Assembly: GCF_900890425.1 (NCBI RefSeq)
Contig: NZ_CAAHFG010000005.1
Span: forward strand, 372,001 to 436,000
DNA length: 64,000 bases
Reading direction: 5' to 3'
Source of the DNA: Pontiella desulfatans
GTDB lineage: Bacteria; Verrucomicrobiota; Kiritimatiellia; Kiritimatiellales; Pontiellaceae
Shown here: piece after piece, positions 46,698 through 55,900 of the stretch
Layout: every line of letters begins with the position of its first letter
How positions within the stretch are numbered: the first letter of the stretch is position 1
The notes under the pieces: generated by a model
Told to the model about the DNA's origin: nothing
Databases searched by the model: none
The model's input: only the letters and a program-made list of their open reading frames with translations
Program-made: the position numbers and the translations under genes

Positions 46698-48173
46698 ATG
46701 GTATATCTAACACACACGTTTAAGCAGCAGGCTGCGATTGTTCTCTCGATCCTTTGGTGTTCATTGGCATTCGCTGTTGGCGAACCATCCGCGCTGCCGG
46801 ATGGGTTCAGCCCGTCGAATCTTTTGTGGGAGCTGAAGCTGGCTTCGCATCAATATACCACTCCGGTGTTGGATGCTGGGCAATTGTTCGTTGGGGTGAA
46901 TGATCACTATCTGGATCATTCCGCGCTGAGCTCATCCGGCGGCGGGCTCTTAAAATGTCTGGATCCGAATAACGGTACCCTGAATTGGCAAATGATTATT
47001 CCGCGGTATGAAGAGGGCGACATTGCGCCTTCGCATTATAACCGCTGGAAATGCGGCGTTTGTTCTCGTCCGGCGATGAATGAGAAATATCTGTATATAG
47101 TGGGACCGCGCGGCGATGTATTGTGTCTGGATCGGAAGGGGCAAGCCGATGGCAACAACGGGCCGTTTCTTGGTGAGGCCCGCTATATGGAAGCTGCTGC
47201 CGACTATGCTCTTCAATCCACCGATGGAGATATTATCTGGGAATACAACATGGTCTTCCAAAACAAGGTGGTTCCGCACGATGTTTGCGGCAGCTCTCCC
47301 TTGCTGGTCGGCGACTATTTGTATGCGTGCACCTCAAACGGTCAGGACAATAGGCATTCCTATATCGTGAATCCAGAGGCTCCGGCGCTGATTGTGCTGG
47401 ATAAACATACGGGGCAGCTGGTGGCGGTTGAAGACGAGGGCATCAGCAAGCGAACCTTCCATTGCAACTGGTCGTCGCCGGTGGCCGCAACCATCGACGG
47501 CAAGCCCGTCGTTCTCTTCGGCGGCGGAGATGGGATTTTGTATGCTTTCGAGGCGATTTCGAAAACGACCGATCAGCCCCGGACGTTAAAAAAGCTTTGG
47601 CAGTATGACTGTTGCCCCGAAGACTACCGCATGCTGAACGGCGTGCCGAAGGCCTGTTCCCGCCACAGCAAGAGAACGCCGGATGGCCCCAGCGAAATTA
47701 TTTCAATCCCGACGGTGGTTGATGGGCGTGTGTATGTGCCCATCGGGCAAAGCCCGAATCATGGCCCCGGGCAAGGCATGCTGACGTGCATCGACATTGC
47801 GACCGGAAAAAAAGTCTGGGAGTCCGCGGCGGTGGATCGTACCACCGCGCAACCGGCGGTTGTGGATGGGCTGGTTTACATCAGCGATTATTCGGGAAAG
47901 CTCAGCTGCCTGAGTGCTGAGAGTGGAGAGCTGTTCTGGCAGCATGATCTCGACGCCGGAGTGTGGTGCGCATCGCCGGTGGTGGCCGGCGGGAACGTGT
48001 ACATCGGCACTGAAAAAAATGTGTTATGGATTCTTAAGGCGGGCAAGGAAAAGCAGGTGGTGAAACGATCGAGACTGAAGTCGCCAGCCATCACGCCGCT
48101 GGCACAGGACGGTGTTTTGTTTCTGCCCACGCAAAAGCGCCTGTTTGCTCTGAAGGGCGATTTTCTCGACTGA
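46698..48173 (+). CDS. Exported PQQ-binding-like beta-propeller protein
   Basis: 491 residues with a signal peptide ending AFAVG near residue 27. Propeller blades contain LKCLDPNNGTLNWQ, ALIVLDKHTGQLVAV, LTCIDIATGKKVWES and LSCLSAESGELFWQ, the tryptophan-docking repeats. Several cysteines (KCGVCS, YDCCPED) are unusual and may form disulfides. It lies between the truncated dehydrogenase (divergent) and the second radical-SAM gene (same strand, 49 bp on), exactly where the first locus has no gene. Enzymatic activity is uncertain. Confidence 0.82.
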   Translation: MVYLTHTFKQQAAIVLSILWCSLAFAVGEPSALPDGFSPSNLLWELKLASHQYTTPVLDAGQLFVGVNDHYLDHSALSSSGGGLLKCLDPNNGTLNWQMIIPRYEEGDIAPSHYNRWKCGVCSRPAMNEKYLYIVGPRGDVLCLDRKGQADGNNGPFLGEARYMEAAADYALQSTDGDIIWEYNMVFQNKVVPHDVCGSSPLLVGDYLYACTSNGQDNRHSYIVNPEAPALIVLDKHTGQLVAVEDEGISKRTFHCNWSSPVAATIDGKPVVLFGGGDGILYAFEAISKTTDQPRTLKKLWQYDCCPEDYRMLNGVPKACSRHSKRTPDGPSEIISIPTVVDGRVYVPIGQSPNHGPGQGMLTCIDIATGKKVWESAAVDRTTAQPAVVDGLVYISDYSGKLSCLSAESGELFWQHDLDAGVWCASPVVAGGNVYIGTEKNVLWILKAGKEKQVVKRSRLKSPAITPLAQDGVLFLPTQKRLFALKGDFLD

Positions 48174-48222
48174 TCCGTACCGCGTGGTTGAATGTTCTGC
48201 TGAAAACGGGCAGGTTGCGGGC

Positions 48223-49164
48223 ATGTCGAAACCCTATCAATATTTGTTTGGCCCCGTGCCGTCGCGCCGTCTGGGGCGGTCGCTGGGTGTGGATCTGATT
48301 CCGTTCAAGACCTGTACGCTGGACTGCACCTTTTGCCAACTCGGCGAAACCCCGTGTGCCGTGAACGAGCGCGGCGACTATGTGCCGATGCCTGATGTGC
48401 TCGCCGAACTCTTCCAATGGTTGGAAGCCGACGGGCAGGCCGACCACATTACGCTGGCCGGTTCCGGCGAGCCGACGCTGCACAGTCATTTTGGCGATGT
48501 GTTTCGCTGGGTGAAAGAGCACACCGAAATTCCTTCGGTGTTGCTGACCAACGGAACGATGTTGCACGTTCCTGAAGTGCGCGAAAATGCAGCGCTGGCC
48601 GATAAGGTGAAAGTGACGCTCAGCGCGTGGGACGAAACCAGTTTCCAGCAAATGCACCGACCGGCACAGGGCGTGACGTTCGATCTGCTGCTGAAGGGCG
48701 AGCAAGCCTTTCGTAAGGAATATACCGGCGAGCTTTCGGTGGAGGTGTTTATTGTTGAAGGCGTCAATTCGCAGGTTTCCAATGCTCGGAAGATGGTCGA
48801 GGTGGTCCATTCGATCAACCCCGACCGGATTGATATTAATACCGCCGTGCGCCCGCCCGCCGACTCTGGTGTAAAGGCAGCAACGGAGGAACACCTTCAT
48901 GTGCTGGCCGAACTGTTCGGTCCCAAAGCCTCGGTAACGGCCTCGTTCAGGAAGCAGGGTTTCCAGGCATTGGAAGTCAGCGAGGATGCCTTGCTGGGGC
49001 TGATCAAGCGTCACCCCGCGAGCTGCAGCCAACTGGCCAAAGAGTTCAGCCTGCCCGAAGACAGGATGTTCAAAATGCTCCGGCAGATGACGGGGGCCGG
49101 CCAGCTGAAAGAAGAACAGCGCGACGGAGAAATTTATTTCTTCCATCGTGCCTCATCCACATGA
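48223..49164 (+). CDS. Radical-SAM protein with C-terminal winged helix, copy 2
   Basis: 313 residues. It has the same layout as the gene at 43749: FGPVPSRRLGRSLGVDL, the cluster motif CTLDCTFC, GSGEPT, and the C-terminal helix-turn-helix-like LIKRHPASCSQLAKEFSLP. Differences are spread evenly, so this is an older paralog and not part of the recently homogenised tract. The ATG at 48223 is picked by homology; the ribosome site GCAGG is weak. It follows the propeller gene by 49 bp and lacks the hydrolase partner. Confidence 0.88.
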   Translation: MSKPYQYLFGPVPSRRLGRSLGVDLIPFKTCTLDCTFCQLGETPCAVNERGDYVPMPDVLAELFQWLEADGQADHITLAGSGEPTLHSHFGDVFRWVKEHTEIPSVLLTNGTMLHVPEVRENAALADKVKVTLSAWDETSFQQMHRPAQGVTFDLLLKGEQAFRKEYTGELSVEVFIVEGVNSQVSNARKMVEVVHSINPDRIDINTAVRPPADSGVKAATEEHLHVLAELFGPKASVTASFRKQGFQALEVSEDALLGLIKRHPASCSQLAKEFSLPEDRMFKMLRQMTGAGQLKEEQRDGEIYFFHRASST

Positions 49165-49215
49165 TCCATCATAATTGCCCCCGCTTCCAAAGGCTGGAAA
49201 AATGACGAACCCCAC

Positions 49216-49232
49216 GTAACATGATGGTAACA
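49216..49232 (+). promoter_or_regulatory. GTAACA-N5-GTAACA box, copy 1
   Basis: GTAACATGATGGTAACA: two exact GTAACA words with an 11-bp period. It lies 177 bp before the broken PH-domain gene. Between them only tiny frames occur (for example an 8-codon frame at 49268 after GGGAGAGAG). The layout resembles PHO boxes bound by PhoB-type regulators; such a regulator is encoded at 59612. Confidence 0.7.
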
Positions 49233-49408
49233 ATATCAGGTCATGTTTTGGAGTCATTGGGAGAGAGATGGCCGAAGAGCCGGTATTCAATTGAGGGAGT
49301 AAATCAAGAGACTATATGCGCGGCACTATGGATAACTATACGGGGAACAATCCGGCAATTCCGTACCATTAAAACGAAGGATCAGTAGAAGGAAGAGGAG
49401 TTGGGAAG

Positions 49409-49734
49409 ATGAAGAATGTTCGGTATGAATTCAGTGCTCCCTGGGGGCGGTTGTTGATGGGCATGAGCGGAGGGGTGGTGGTTCTGTTCGTCGGGCTGAT
49501 TTCCAATCATTGGAAGTCGATCCGCACGCCATGAAGGGTTCGATCCGGCTCTGCGGAAACGGGGGTCTTTTCTCGTTCACCGGCCTCTATCGCAATAAGA
49601 AGTTGGGCAACTACCGCGTATTCGTCAATGACCTCAATCGTGCGGTCGTATTGCGCTTTTCAAAACGAACCACCGTGGTTACGCCTGATGATCCGGCGGC
49701 GTTTGTGGAAAGGGTGAAGCAAGGATGTTCGTAG
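49409..49734 (+). pseudogene. Broken small membrane PH-like domain protein
   Basis: A start with GGAGTTGGGAAG upstream opens a frame encoding VRYEFSAPWGRLLMG and one membrane helix (GGVVVLFVGLISN), stopping at 49534. Another frame, open over 49510-49734, encodes the rest of a bacterial PH-like domain (SIRLCGNGGLFSFTGLYRN, NYRVFVNDLNRAVVLRF, VVTPDDPAAFVERV). Normal members carry a second helix and the start of the domain between these parts, so both a frameshift and a loss of ~60 residues near 49500 are indicated. Confidence 0.75.
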
Positions 49735-49780
49735 TTCCGCCTTTAGGCCATTCCCCAGAGCCGCCTGAAGGCGGAACTAC
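49731..49780. repeat. GTAGTTCCGCC inverted repeat, copy 2
   Basis: Left arm 49731-49748 and right arm 49760-49780 carry the same GTAGTTCCGCCTT words as the repeat at 37627. It directly overlaps the stop codon of the broken PH-domain gene and ends 20 bp before the next GTAACA box. Confidence 0.8.
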
Positions 49781-49799
49781 ATACAATAAGGAAATGAAC

Positions 49800-49816
49800 G
49801 TAACACAAAAGTAACA
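49800..49816 (+). promoter_or_regulatory. GTAACA-N5-GTAACA box, copy 2
   Basis: GTAACACAAAAGTAACA with an 11-bp period, followed after 4 bases by CCTGCGAGG, which also follows copy 3. The start codon of the RDD-ChaN gene is 45 bp downstream. Confidence 0.78.
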
Positions 49817-49861
49817 GGTTCCTGCGAGGTTCTGCGGCGAAGAAAGAAACAGGAGGATGAT

Positions 49862-51460
49862 ATGATATCGAGTGATCAAGGAGAGTTTGCCGGGTTTTGG
49901 ATTCGGTTTGTTGCGTTTTGGATCGACTGCCTTGCGGTGTGGGCCGTGGTGATGAATCTGATTTGGGTTGCCCGACAAGGCGGCGTATTTCTTCCCGTGG
50001 AGCTGTCATTTTTTGTTTTCGCACTGATTTATTGGGTGGCGCTGACCGGTTGGCGGGGGCAAACCCTCGGAAAGTCCGCATGCGGACTCCGGGTGGTTTC
50101 TCGCGAAGGAGAGACGGCGGGATTCTGGCGTATTGTTTTGCGCGAATGGGTCGGGAAGCTGGTTTCGATCGTTCCCTTCCTGCTGGGCTTTTTCTGGATC
50201 GGGTTTACACGACGCAAACGAGCCTGGCATGACTGCCTAAGCGGCACCCGGGTTGAATGTATTCTGAATCAGGCAAGACGCCGACGGTGGGCCGTGAGCG
50301 TTTTGATCCTGTTGGTTTCTGTTTATACGGTTCCTCGGATCAACATGATTTGGAATCATCGGGCCTTTATTCGGGATGCGCAGGCGGCATCGGCAAGACC
50401 ATCCGAAAATCCCGTTGTGGACGATGTGCCGACCGGAGACCTGTCGGGCTGGCTTGCAGAACATGCGCAAGAGCCCATTCCGTATTTGATTGATTTTGCG
50501 AGCCGTCATCAGGTGACGGTGGTCGGGGAGTACCACGGCAAGAAACAGGCCCTCGACCTTCTCAATGATTCGATTTCCGATCTGTATCACAAGGCCGGCG
50601 TCCGGGTGATTGCGCTGGAATGCTGTCAGAGGTCGCAGGATGCCAAGCTTGACCGGTTGGTGACGGCGGACACTTATGACCGTGACCTGATGCTTGAGAT
50701 CGCCCGCAACGTGCCCTGGAGATCGTGGGGATTCAAAGAACATTGGGATGTGCTGGAGAGTGTCTGGCGGCTGAATCAATCGCTTCCGGCAGGGGCGGAA
50801 CCGTTGAAGGTGATTGGTATCTTTCCGTCGGTTGACCTCATTCCATTCCGCCTGATGACGGAGGGGCTGAGGGAGGGCCAACCGTGGCGGGTGTTCCGGG
50901 CGCTGAAGGATTTTCCTGAAATGATCATGCACGATTCTATTTATGCCCGGCAGGTTGAACGGCAGGCTTTTGATCAGGGGAAAAGAACGCTGGTCTGGGT
51001 GGGTGCAAGTCATGCGTGGAAATGTATCCAGGATCAAGGTCGGATCGCCGGCAAGGTGAAGCGCACGTTCCGGATGGGGGCCATGCTGCACGGCCGGTAT
51101 GGGGATCAGGTTGGCGTCATTCTGCTGCATAACTCAGGTACGTTTCCCAAAATCAGAAAACCCGTTGAATCCAGCCTGAAAGATCTCGGCAAGAATCAAC
51201 TGGCCTTTGATGTCGCCAGCTCACCTCTTGCTTCATACACGCCTAAATCCGGGGTGGTTCAACCCCTGACGAATTCCATTTGCGGCTATATCGTGGTGGC
51301 TCCAGTTCGGAAGATTGAATCCTGTCAGTGGATAGAGGGCTACATCACACCGCGAATGTTTGGGCGCGATCGCGAATTCTATGAAATAGCCTGCGAGCCG
51401 ACGGTGTCGGACCATCACGATGTGAACCGGGCAATGCGGAATGGACAGGTCAACCTTTAA
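49862..51460 (+). CDS. RDD membrane domain fused to a ChaN/TIKI-like domain
   Basis: 532 residues. Residues ~5-150 are an RDD domain: FAGFWIRFVAFWIDCLAV at the first helix, GQTLGKSACGLRVV and RRKRAWHDCLSGTRV. One more helix follows at ~145-165. The extracytoplasmic part (~200-530) belongs to the ChaN/EreA/TIKI/TraB-like fold: VTVVGEYHGKKQ holds the Glu-His metal pair, then IALECCQRS, and VWVGASHAWK supplies a second His. This fold includes heme binders, esterases and a metalloprotease, so the exact activity is open. A strong GGAGG ribosome site and a GTAACA box lie upstream. Fusion of RDD to this fold is unusual. Confidence 0.8.
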   Translation: MISSDQGEFAGFWIRFVAFWIDCLAVWAVVMNLIWVARQGGVFLPVELSFFVFALIYWVALTGWRGQTLGKSACGLRVVSREGETAGFWRIVLREWVGKLVSIVPFLLGFFWIGFTRRKRAWHDCLSGTRVECILNQARRRRWAVSVLILLVSVYTVPRINMIWNHRAFIRDAQAASARPSENPVVDDVPTGDLSGWLAEHAQEPIPYLIDFASRHQVTVVGEYHGKKQALDLLNDSISDLYHKAGVRVIALECCQRSQDAKLDRLVTADTYDRDLMLEIARNVPWRSWGFKEHWDVLESVWRLNQSLPAGAEPLKVIGIFPSVDLIPFRLMTEGLREGQPWRVFRALKDFPEMIMHDSIYARQVERQAFDQGKRTLVWVGASHAWKCIQDQGRIAGKVKRTFRMGAMLHGRYGDQVGVILLHNSGTFPKIRKPVESSLKDLGKNQLAFDVASSPLASYTPKSGVVQPLTNSICGYIVVAPVRKIESCQWIEGYITPRMFGRDREFYEIACEPTVSDHHDVNRAMRNGQVNL

Positions 51461-51472
51461 AGGAACAAATGC

Positions 51473-51489
51473 GTAACATAGCGGTAACA
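51473..51489 (+). promoter_or_regulatory. GTAACA-N5-GTAACA box, copy 3
   Basis: GTAACATAGCGGTAACA followed by AACTCCTGCGAGG. It begins 12 bp after the stop of the RDD-ChaN gene and lies 46 bp before the next start. Confidence 0.8.
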
Positions 51490-51535
51490 AACTCCTGCGA
51501 GGGTATGCGGCGAAGGAATACACAAGAGAAATCAA

Positions 51536-52810
51536 ATGAAGAGATTTGAATCGGGGTTTATGGTTATCGTCGCAATGGCCTGCTGGGGCCGTGTAGACGT
51601 ATGGGCAGGTCCAGAGAATGTCGGCAGTGGAACGGCCCATGCCGCCGAATCGAACAACGGCAGCGCGAGCGCGGCAGAAGACAATCTGAAGCCGGGGCCC
51701 ATCGATGTGAATGATCTGAAGGATCCGGATCTGGAGCCTTATGCGGCGCATCTGAGGGAATCTGGAAAACCGCCGATCCAATATGTGGTCGAGAAGTTCA
51801 AACACCATGATGTGGTCATCGTCGGTGAGAGCCATGAGATCCGAGAGGTCTGTGAGTTCTATGCCGACCTTATGGATCCTATCTATCATCAAGCCGGCGT
51901 CCGATATTTTGCGATGGAGGTCTTGAAGCACAAGAATACGCACTTGGCCAATCAGCTGGTGACGGGCGAAACATATGACGAGGAGCTCGTGATGAACCTC
52001 TTTCGCGATTGCGTTCAACCCACTTGGGCCTTCCAGGAGTACATGGATATTCTCAAGGCCATCTGGCAGGTCAACCGGGCGCTTCCGAGCGGGGCAGAGC
52101 CGTTCAAGGTCATCGGCCTGGACGTTGATGCGGACATTTCGTTGTATGTACGAGGGCAGAACCCTCCTGAACTTGCCGCCAATACGGAAGCCCTCGAGAA
52201 TCGCGACGAGTTCATGGCCGACACGCTGGCCCGCGAAGTGATAGAAAAAGGCGGCAAGGCGCTCGTTCAGATCGGCGCGAACCACTCCTTCACCCATTAC
52301 CGACAGCCTGTAATTAGGGATGGCCAGGTGGTTCGAGAATGGGCGAGATTCGGTTACATCCTCCATGAATCTTACGGGGAGAAGATCTTTCAGGTTGTTT
52401 TGCATATGACCCAACTCAACTCGGCTGGCACGAAATCCCGTCAGACTCTGGGCGGATTGCTTAACAAGGTGTTTGCGCACAACGAAAACCGGGCCCTTGG
52501 GTTTGATGTGTATGGTTCCCCTTTCGCTCACTTGCGCGACCGAAAGAGTTACTACTTCGCGCATCAGGACACCGTGGTATTCTCGGATATGGCCAGGGGC
52601 TATGTATTTCTCAAGCCGCTACGCGAATTGCATAGAATGACCTGGGCCAACGGATTTGTCTCAGAGGATAACTTTGAACGGGTTATGCGCTTCGTAACGC
52701 AAAGAAAGTTCATCAAGATGGGAATTAAGAAGGGGTTGATAAAGGAAGGACAGTGCGATACACCCGAGGGCCTCGATGCGTACCTCAAGATGCTGATTGA
52801 ACACAACTAG
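51536..52810 (+). CDS. Exported ChaN/TIKI-like protein
   Basis: 424 residues. Signal peptide residues ~1-25 (FMVIVAMACWGRVDVWAG). A low-complexity linker (~28-50) comes next. The domain is a clear paralog of the preceding gene's second half: VVIVGESHEIREV (Glu-His), YFAMEVLKHKNT, ALVQIGANHSFTH (second His region), and the shared NRALPSGAEPFKVIGLD. There is no RDD part, so it is soluble or loosely attached in the periplasm. AGAGAAATCAA is a weak ribosome site. Its own GTAACA box makes it a separate unit of the same proposed regulon. Confidence 0.8.
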   Translation: MKRFESGFMVIVAMACWGRVDVWAGPENVGSGTAHAAESNNGSASAAEDNLKPGPIDVNDLKDPDLEPYAAHLRESGKPPIQYVVEKFKHHDVVIVGESHEIREVCEFYADLMDPIYHQAGVRYFAMEVLKHKNTHLANQLVTGETYDEELVMNLFRDCVQPTWAFQEYMDILKAIWQVNRALPSGAEPFKVIGLDVDADISLYVRGQNPPELAANTEALENRDEFMADTLAREVIEKGGKALVQIGANHSFTHYRQPVIRDGQVVREWARFGYILHESYGEKIFQVVLHMTQLNSAGTKSRQTLGGLLNKVFAHNENRALGFDVYGSPFAHLRDRKSYYFAHQDTVVFSDMARGYVFLKPLRELHRMTWANGFVSEDNFERVMRFVTQRKFIKMGIKKGLIKEGQCDTPEGLDAYLKMLIEHN

Positions 52811-52856
52811 TTCCAAGGACGTACCCTTTTTAAAAGGAACAATGCGGCAATAAGGC

Positions 52857-52873
52857 GTAACATAGCGGTAACA
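52857..52873 (+). promoter_or_regulatory. GTAACA-N5-GTAACA box, copy 4
   Basis: GTAACATAGCGGTAACA, identical to copy 3, followed by GGCTCCTGTCAGG. It lies 48 bp before the 1434-residue gene, at the same spacing as copies 2 and 3. Confidence 0.8.
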
Positions 52874-52921
52874 GGCTCCTGTCAGGTTAAGCGGCCTAAC
52901 AAGGAATCAGGAGGTAGAAGA

Positions 52922-55900
52922 ATGAAGACGGGAAATTTAATAGGTTGCGTAGTTGTAGGAAGTTGCTTGCTCGTTCAGGGGGCGTTCGCTGCGCCGGGAA
53001 GTGATGATGCCGATAAAATGGTTGTCTATGAAGTAAACCGTAGTGTTGCTGACTTCCCCATGGAGGAGGATTTCTCGACCCCGGAATCGGCCTATGCGGC
53101 GATCAACCGCGTCATGGCTAAGAGCGGAAATGCGGCCGACTGGGATCGGGTTTCTGGAAAGTCGCAGAAGAAGAATCAGGAATTTTCTGATAGAGGCACT
53201 ATGTGGACCGAGGCCTTTATTCGAGAGGTGAATGTCTATAAGGGAGTGGTTGCCCGCGTTTTTGCTCAAGTGCGAACCAAAGATGGCGAAGTAAAGTTCG
53301 ACCAGCGCAGCGTCATCTTAAAGGATGGTCAATGGTTTAACCAAGGTCAGGATGGACTGGTCGACAGCCTGGAAGAGGCCCGTGCGATTTTTGAAAAGAA
53401 AAAGGAGCGTCTCAATCCATCATGGAAGTCGCGGCAGAACAGGATGGCTCGGGAATACGCCGCCGCACACCCCGACGAATTCCGCGCAGCTGCAACCCGG
53501 CTGTTCGAGGCCATCCGTACTGCCGGCCGCATCACAGATCACGAAGAAATGATAAAGCACTTAGATGAGTCCAATATCTACTATACGGTACACTCGGATT
53601 ATCCCGCCTGGACTGCCTGGATCTACCGATCCTTCAAAGACAATCCGATTGTCGATGTGTCGCTGGGTGAACCGCTGATTGAAGGGGAGGAGCTTCCGGC
53701 CTTCCCATACAGCCTGACGCTAGAGGATGGCACTAAGCTGGAAGGCAGGCTGCCCTTTAAATATTACCCACAAGGGAATTCCTGGTGCGGGATTGAGGGT
53801 TTGGACTGGCACCTGAAACCAGCCAGAGTTCGCCCAGCAGGCCCGATAGCAGTTTTGCTGGAGCAGGGGATCTATACCGAGGAGACGGTCGGGGATTTAT
53901 CTCGGGCGATTGAAATCTATTCCGAGATCGTGGATGCCGATCAGGCAAATCGTAAGGTAGTGGCCGAAGCACTGTTTCGGCTGGGACGCTGCTATGTCGA
54001 AGAAGGGAAAACCGCCGAGGCAGTTCGGGAGCTGAGAAAAATCGTAAATCACTACCTGGATCAGGAGCGCTATGTCAGGCGGGCGGAAAAATTGATCGAT
54101 AAAATATCCTTTCATGAGGACTTTCAGATGCCTTTCTTTCCTCAGGTTGTGGACTGTCGCCTTTTGTTTGCGATCCAGATGGATCTGGAAGATTCTCCAA
54201 AAGTTAAAGTGGGCCCTACGTTGACCTGTTACCAAACCGACATGGTTTCCCTTTCTCTTAATCTCAAATCAACGCTTGAAGGGAAAATTGATTGTTTTGA
54301 TTTAGTTCGGAGGCCGGTCGGCGGTGCTATCGGCGAGTCTATGGTTGAAACGGTGGACGGATCGTTCCGGTCGGGCTATGAGCGCAGTTTGGAAAACGAA
54401 AAACCGGGCTTGTACGATTGCGAAGTAATCGGATATCAGGGAACGAAGGTGGTGACGCATTACCAATGTCAGATGGAAATCAAACCCGCCATCATGACTC
54501 AAATCAGTATAAACGATATCATGCCGGACGGCTCCATTCAGTTTTCCAGCATCCAGCAGACGCCTGGCTTGCAGCAAAGAATGACCACTCAAAGTTTCAT
54601 TAGTTCCGATTTTGTACACATCGAGGAAATGTTTGATGAATTCGGCACCCCGGTTGAGTTCAGCGAAACGCACGAAAGGAATATTTTCCGCTACAGCATG
54701 AAACTGAATAAACCCGCAGAAATCGGAGATACTCTTTATCTTGAATCCCGCGGATGGATCGATGGTCTGGTGAATAAAGTATCGAATACTGCAGATGAGT
54801 TCATTTATCGCATGAACCATTCTCCAAGTGCTGGCCGGACTGTGCGCCGGGTTGAAATTTATCGTATCCCGCCGGAGACAGAGTGGTTGGATTGGCCTGA
54901 GGGCACGTCATCGCATCGCACATTGAATGATGGAAAGAACGAGCTCTATCTCGAACGTGAGATTCCAGCAGGAGGAAGCCTGCTGACGGAGTTCCGCTAT
55001 CGGTTGTCGAATGAGTCAGGTAAATATGTGAAGCAATTCGCTCCATTGAAAAAGAAGGCCGATACCGAAGAAAAGCGGGAAGCCTTGGAGCGGGTTGAGC
55101 AGATCACAGCAAACGCCACCTTTCATGTGGGAGCATTGGTCGAGTTGGCCAAATTGGTGCCGACTGCGGAGTTCAATCATCAACGTATCGTGAAAGCCGC
55201 CGAGCTCGCCTCGATGTTTGTTTATAACACCCTTCCGCTGTTGGAAGTCGCAAGGATTGCGGCAAAGGCCGACCGCGAGTGTGAAGAACTCGACGAAATT
55301 CTGGAGTTGGTCGTCCGCAAACTGGGTAGCTCTCCGATGCTGGTGCAACTGGCGCGGGACGCTATTAAAGCGGCCGATGCCGACGAGAAGGAGGCCATAC
55401 GTGCTCGAATCACGGAGTTTCAGGAGTCGGCGGATTACCAGACCTTGGCGGAAGCGCTAGAAGGTCAAAAAACGCTGCTGGATCCGCCGGCAAGTAAGTA
55501 TAAGCCGCTCGGTCTACAGCCGGCTCCGTGGAAGGATGGCGATGCATTGCGCTTTCGGCTTTTGACCAAAACCGGCATGGAGATGGGGCACTTGGTCTGG
55601 GCCGTGAATGGTGTGGAGCATGAGGGCAAGGCATGCTGGAAAGTCGAGCAACGTTTGGTGGTTCCCTCAGCCGGTTCGATCATGGCCTCGCACGTGATAG
55701 CGGAAAAAGAGAGTTTCATCCCTATTTCCGGCCACACCACGCATCAACTCGGCTCGGTCGATGCCACTTATCTGCCGGGCAAAGTGCTGCTGCGGAGCAA
55801 TGGGGCTGCAGCGCCCCGCGAGGTGGAGGTGCCCGATCCCATCTACGACAATGAGCAGGTCATCTTCCTGATGCGGCACCTGCCGCTCGCTGAACAGTAC

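Noticed and set aside
49268-49373. Tiny frames (8 and 18 codons) after the first GTAACA box as leader peptides
   Set aside because: One has a fair ribosome site, but neither shows a regulatory codon run or conservation that can be judged here.
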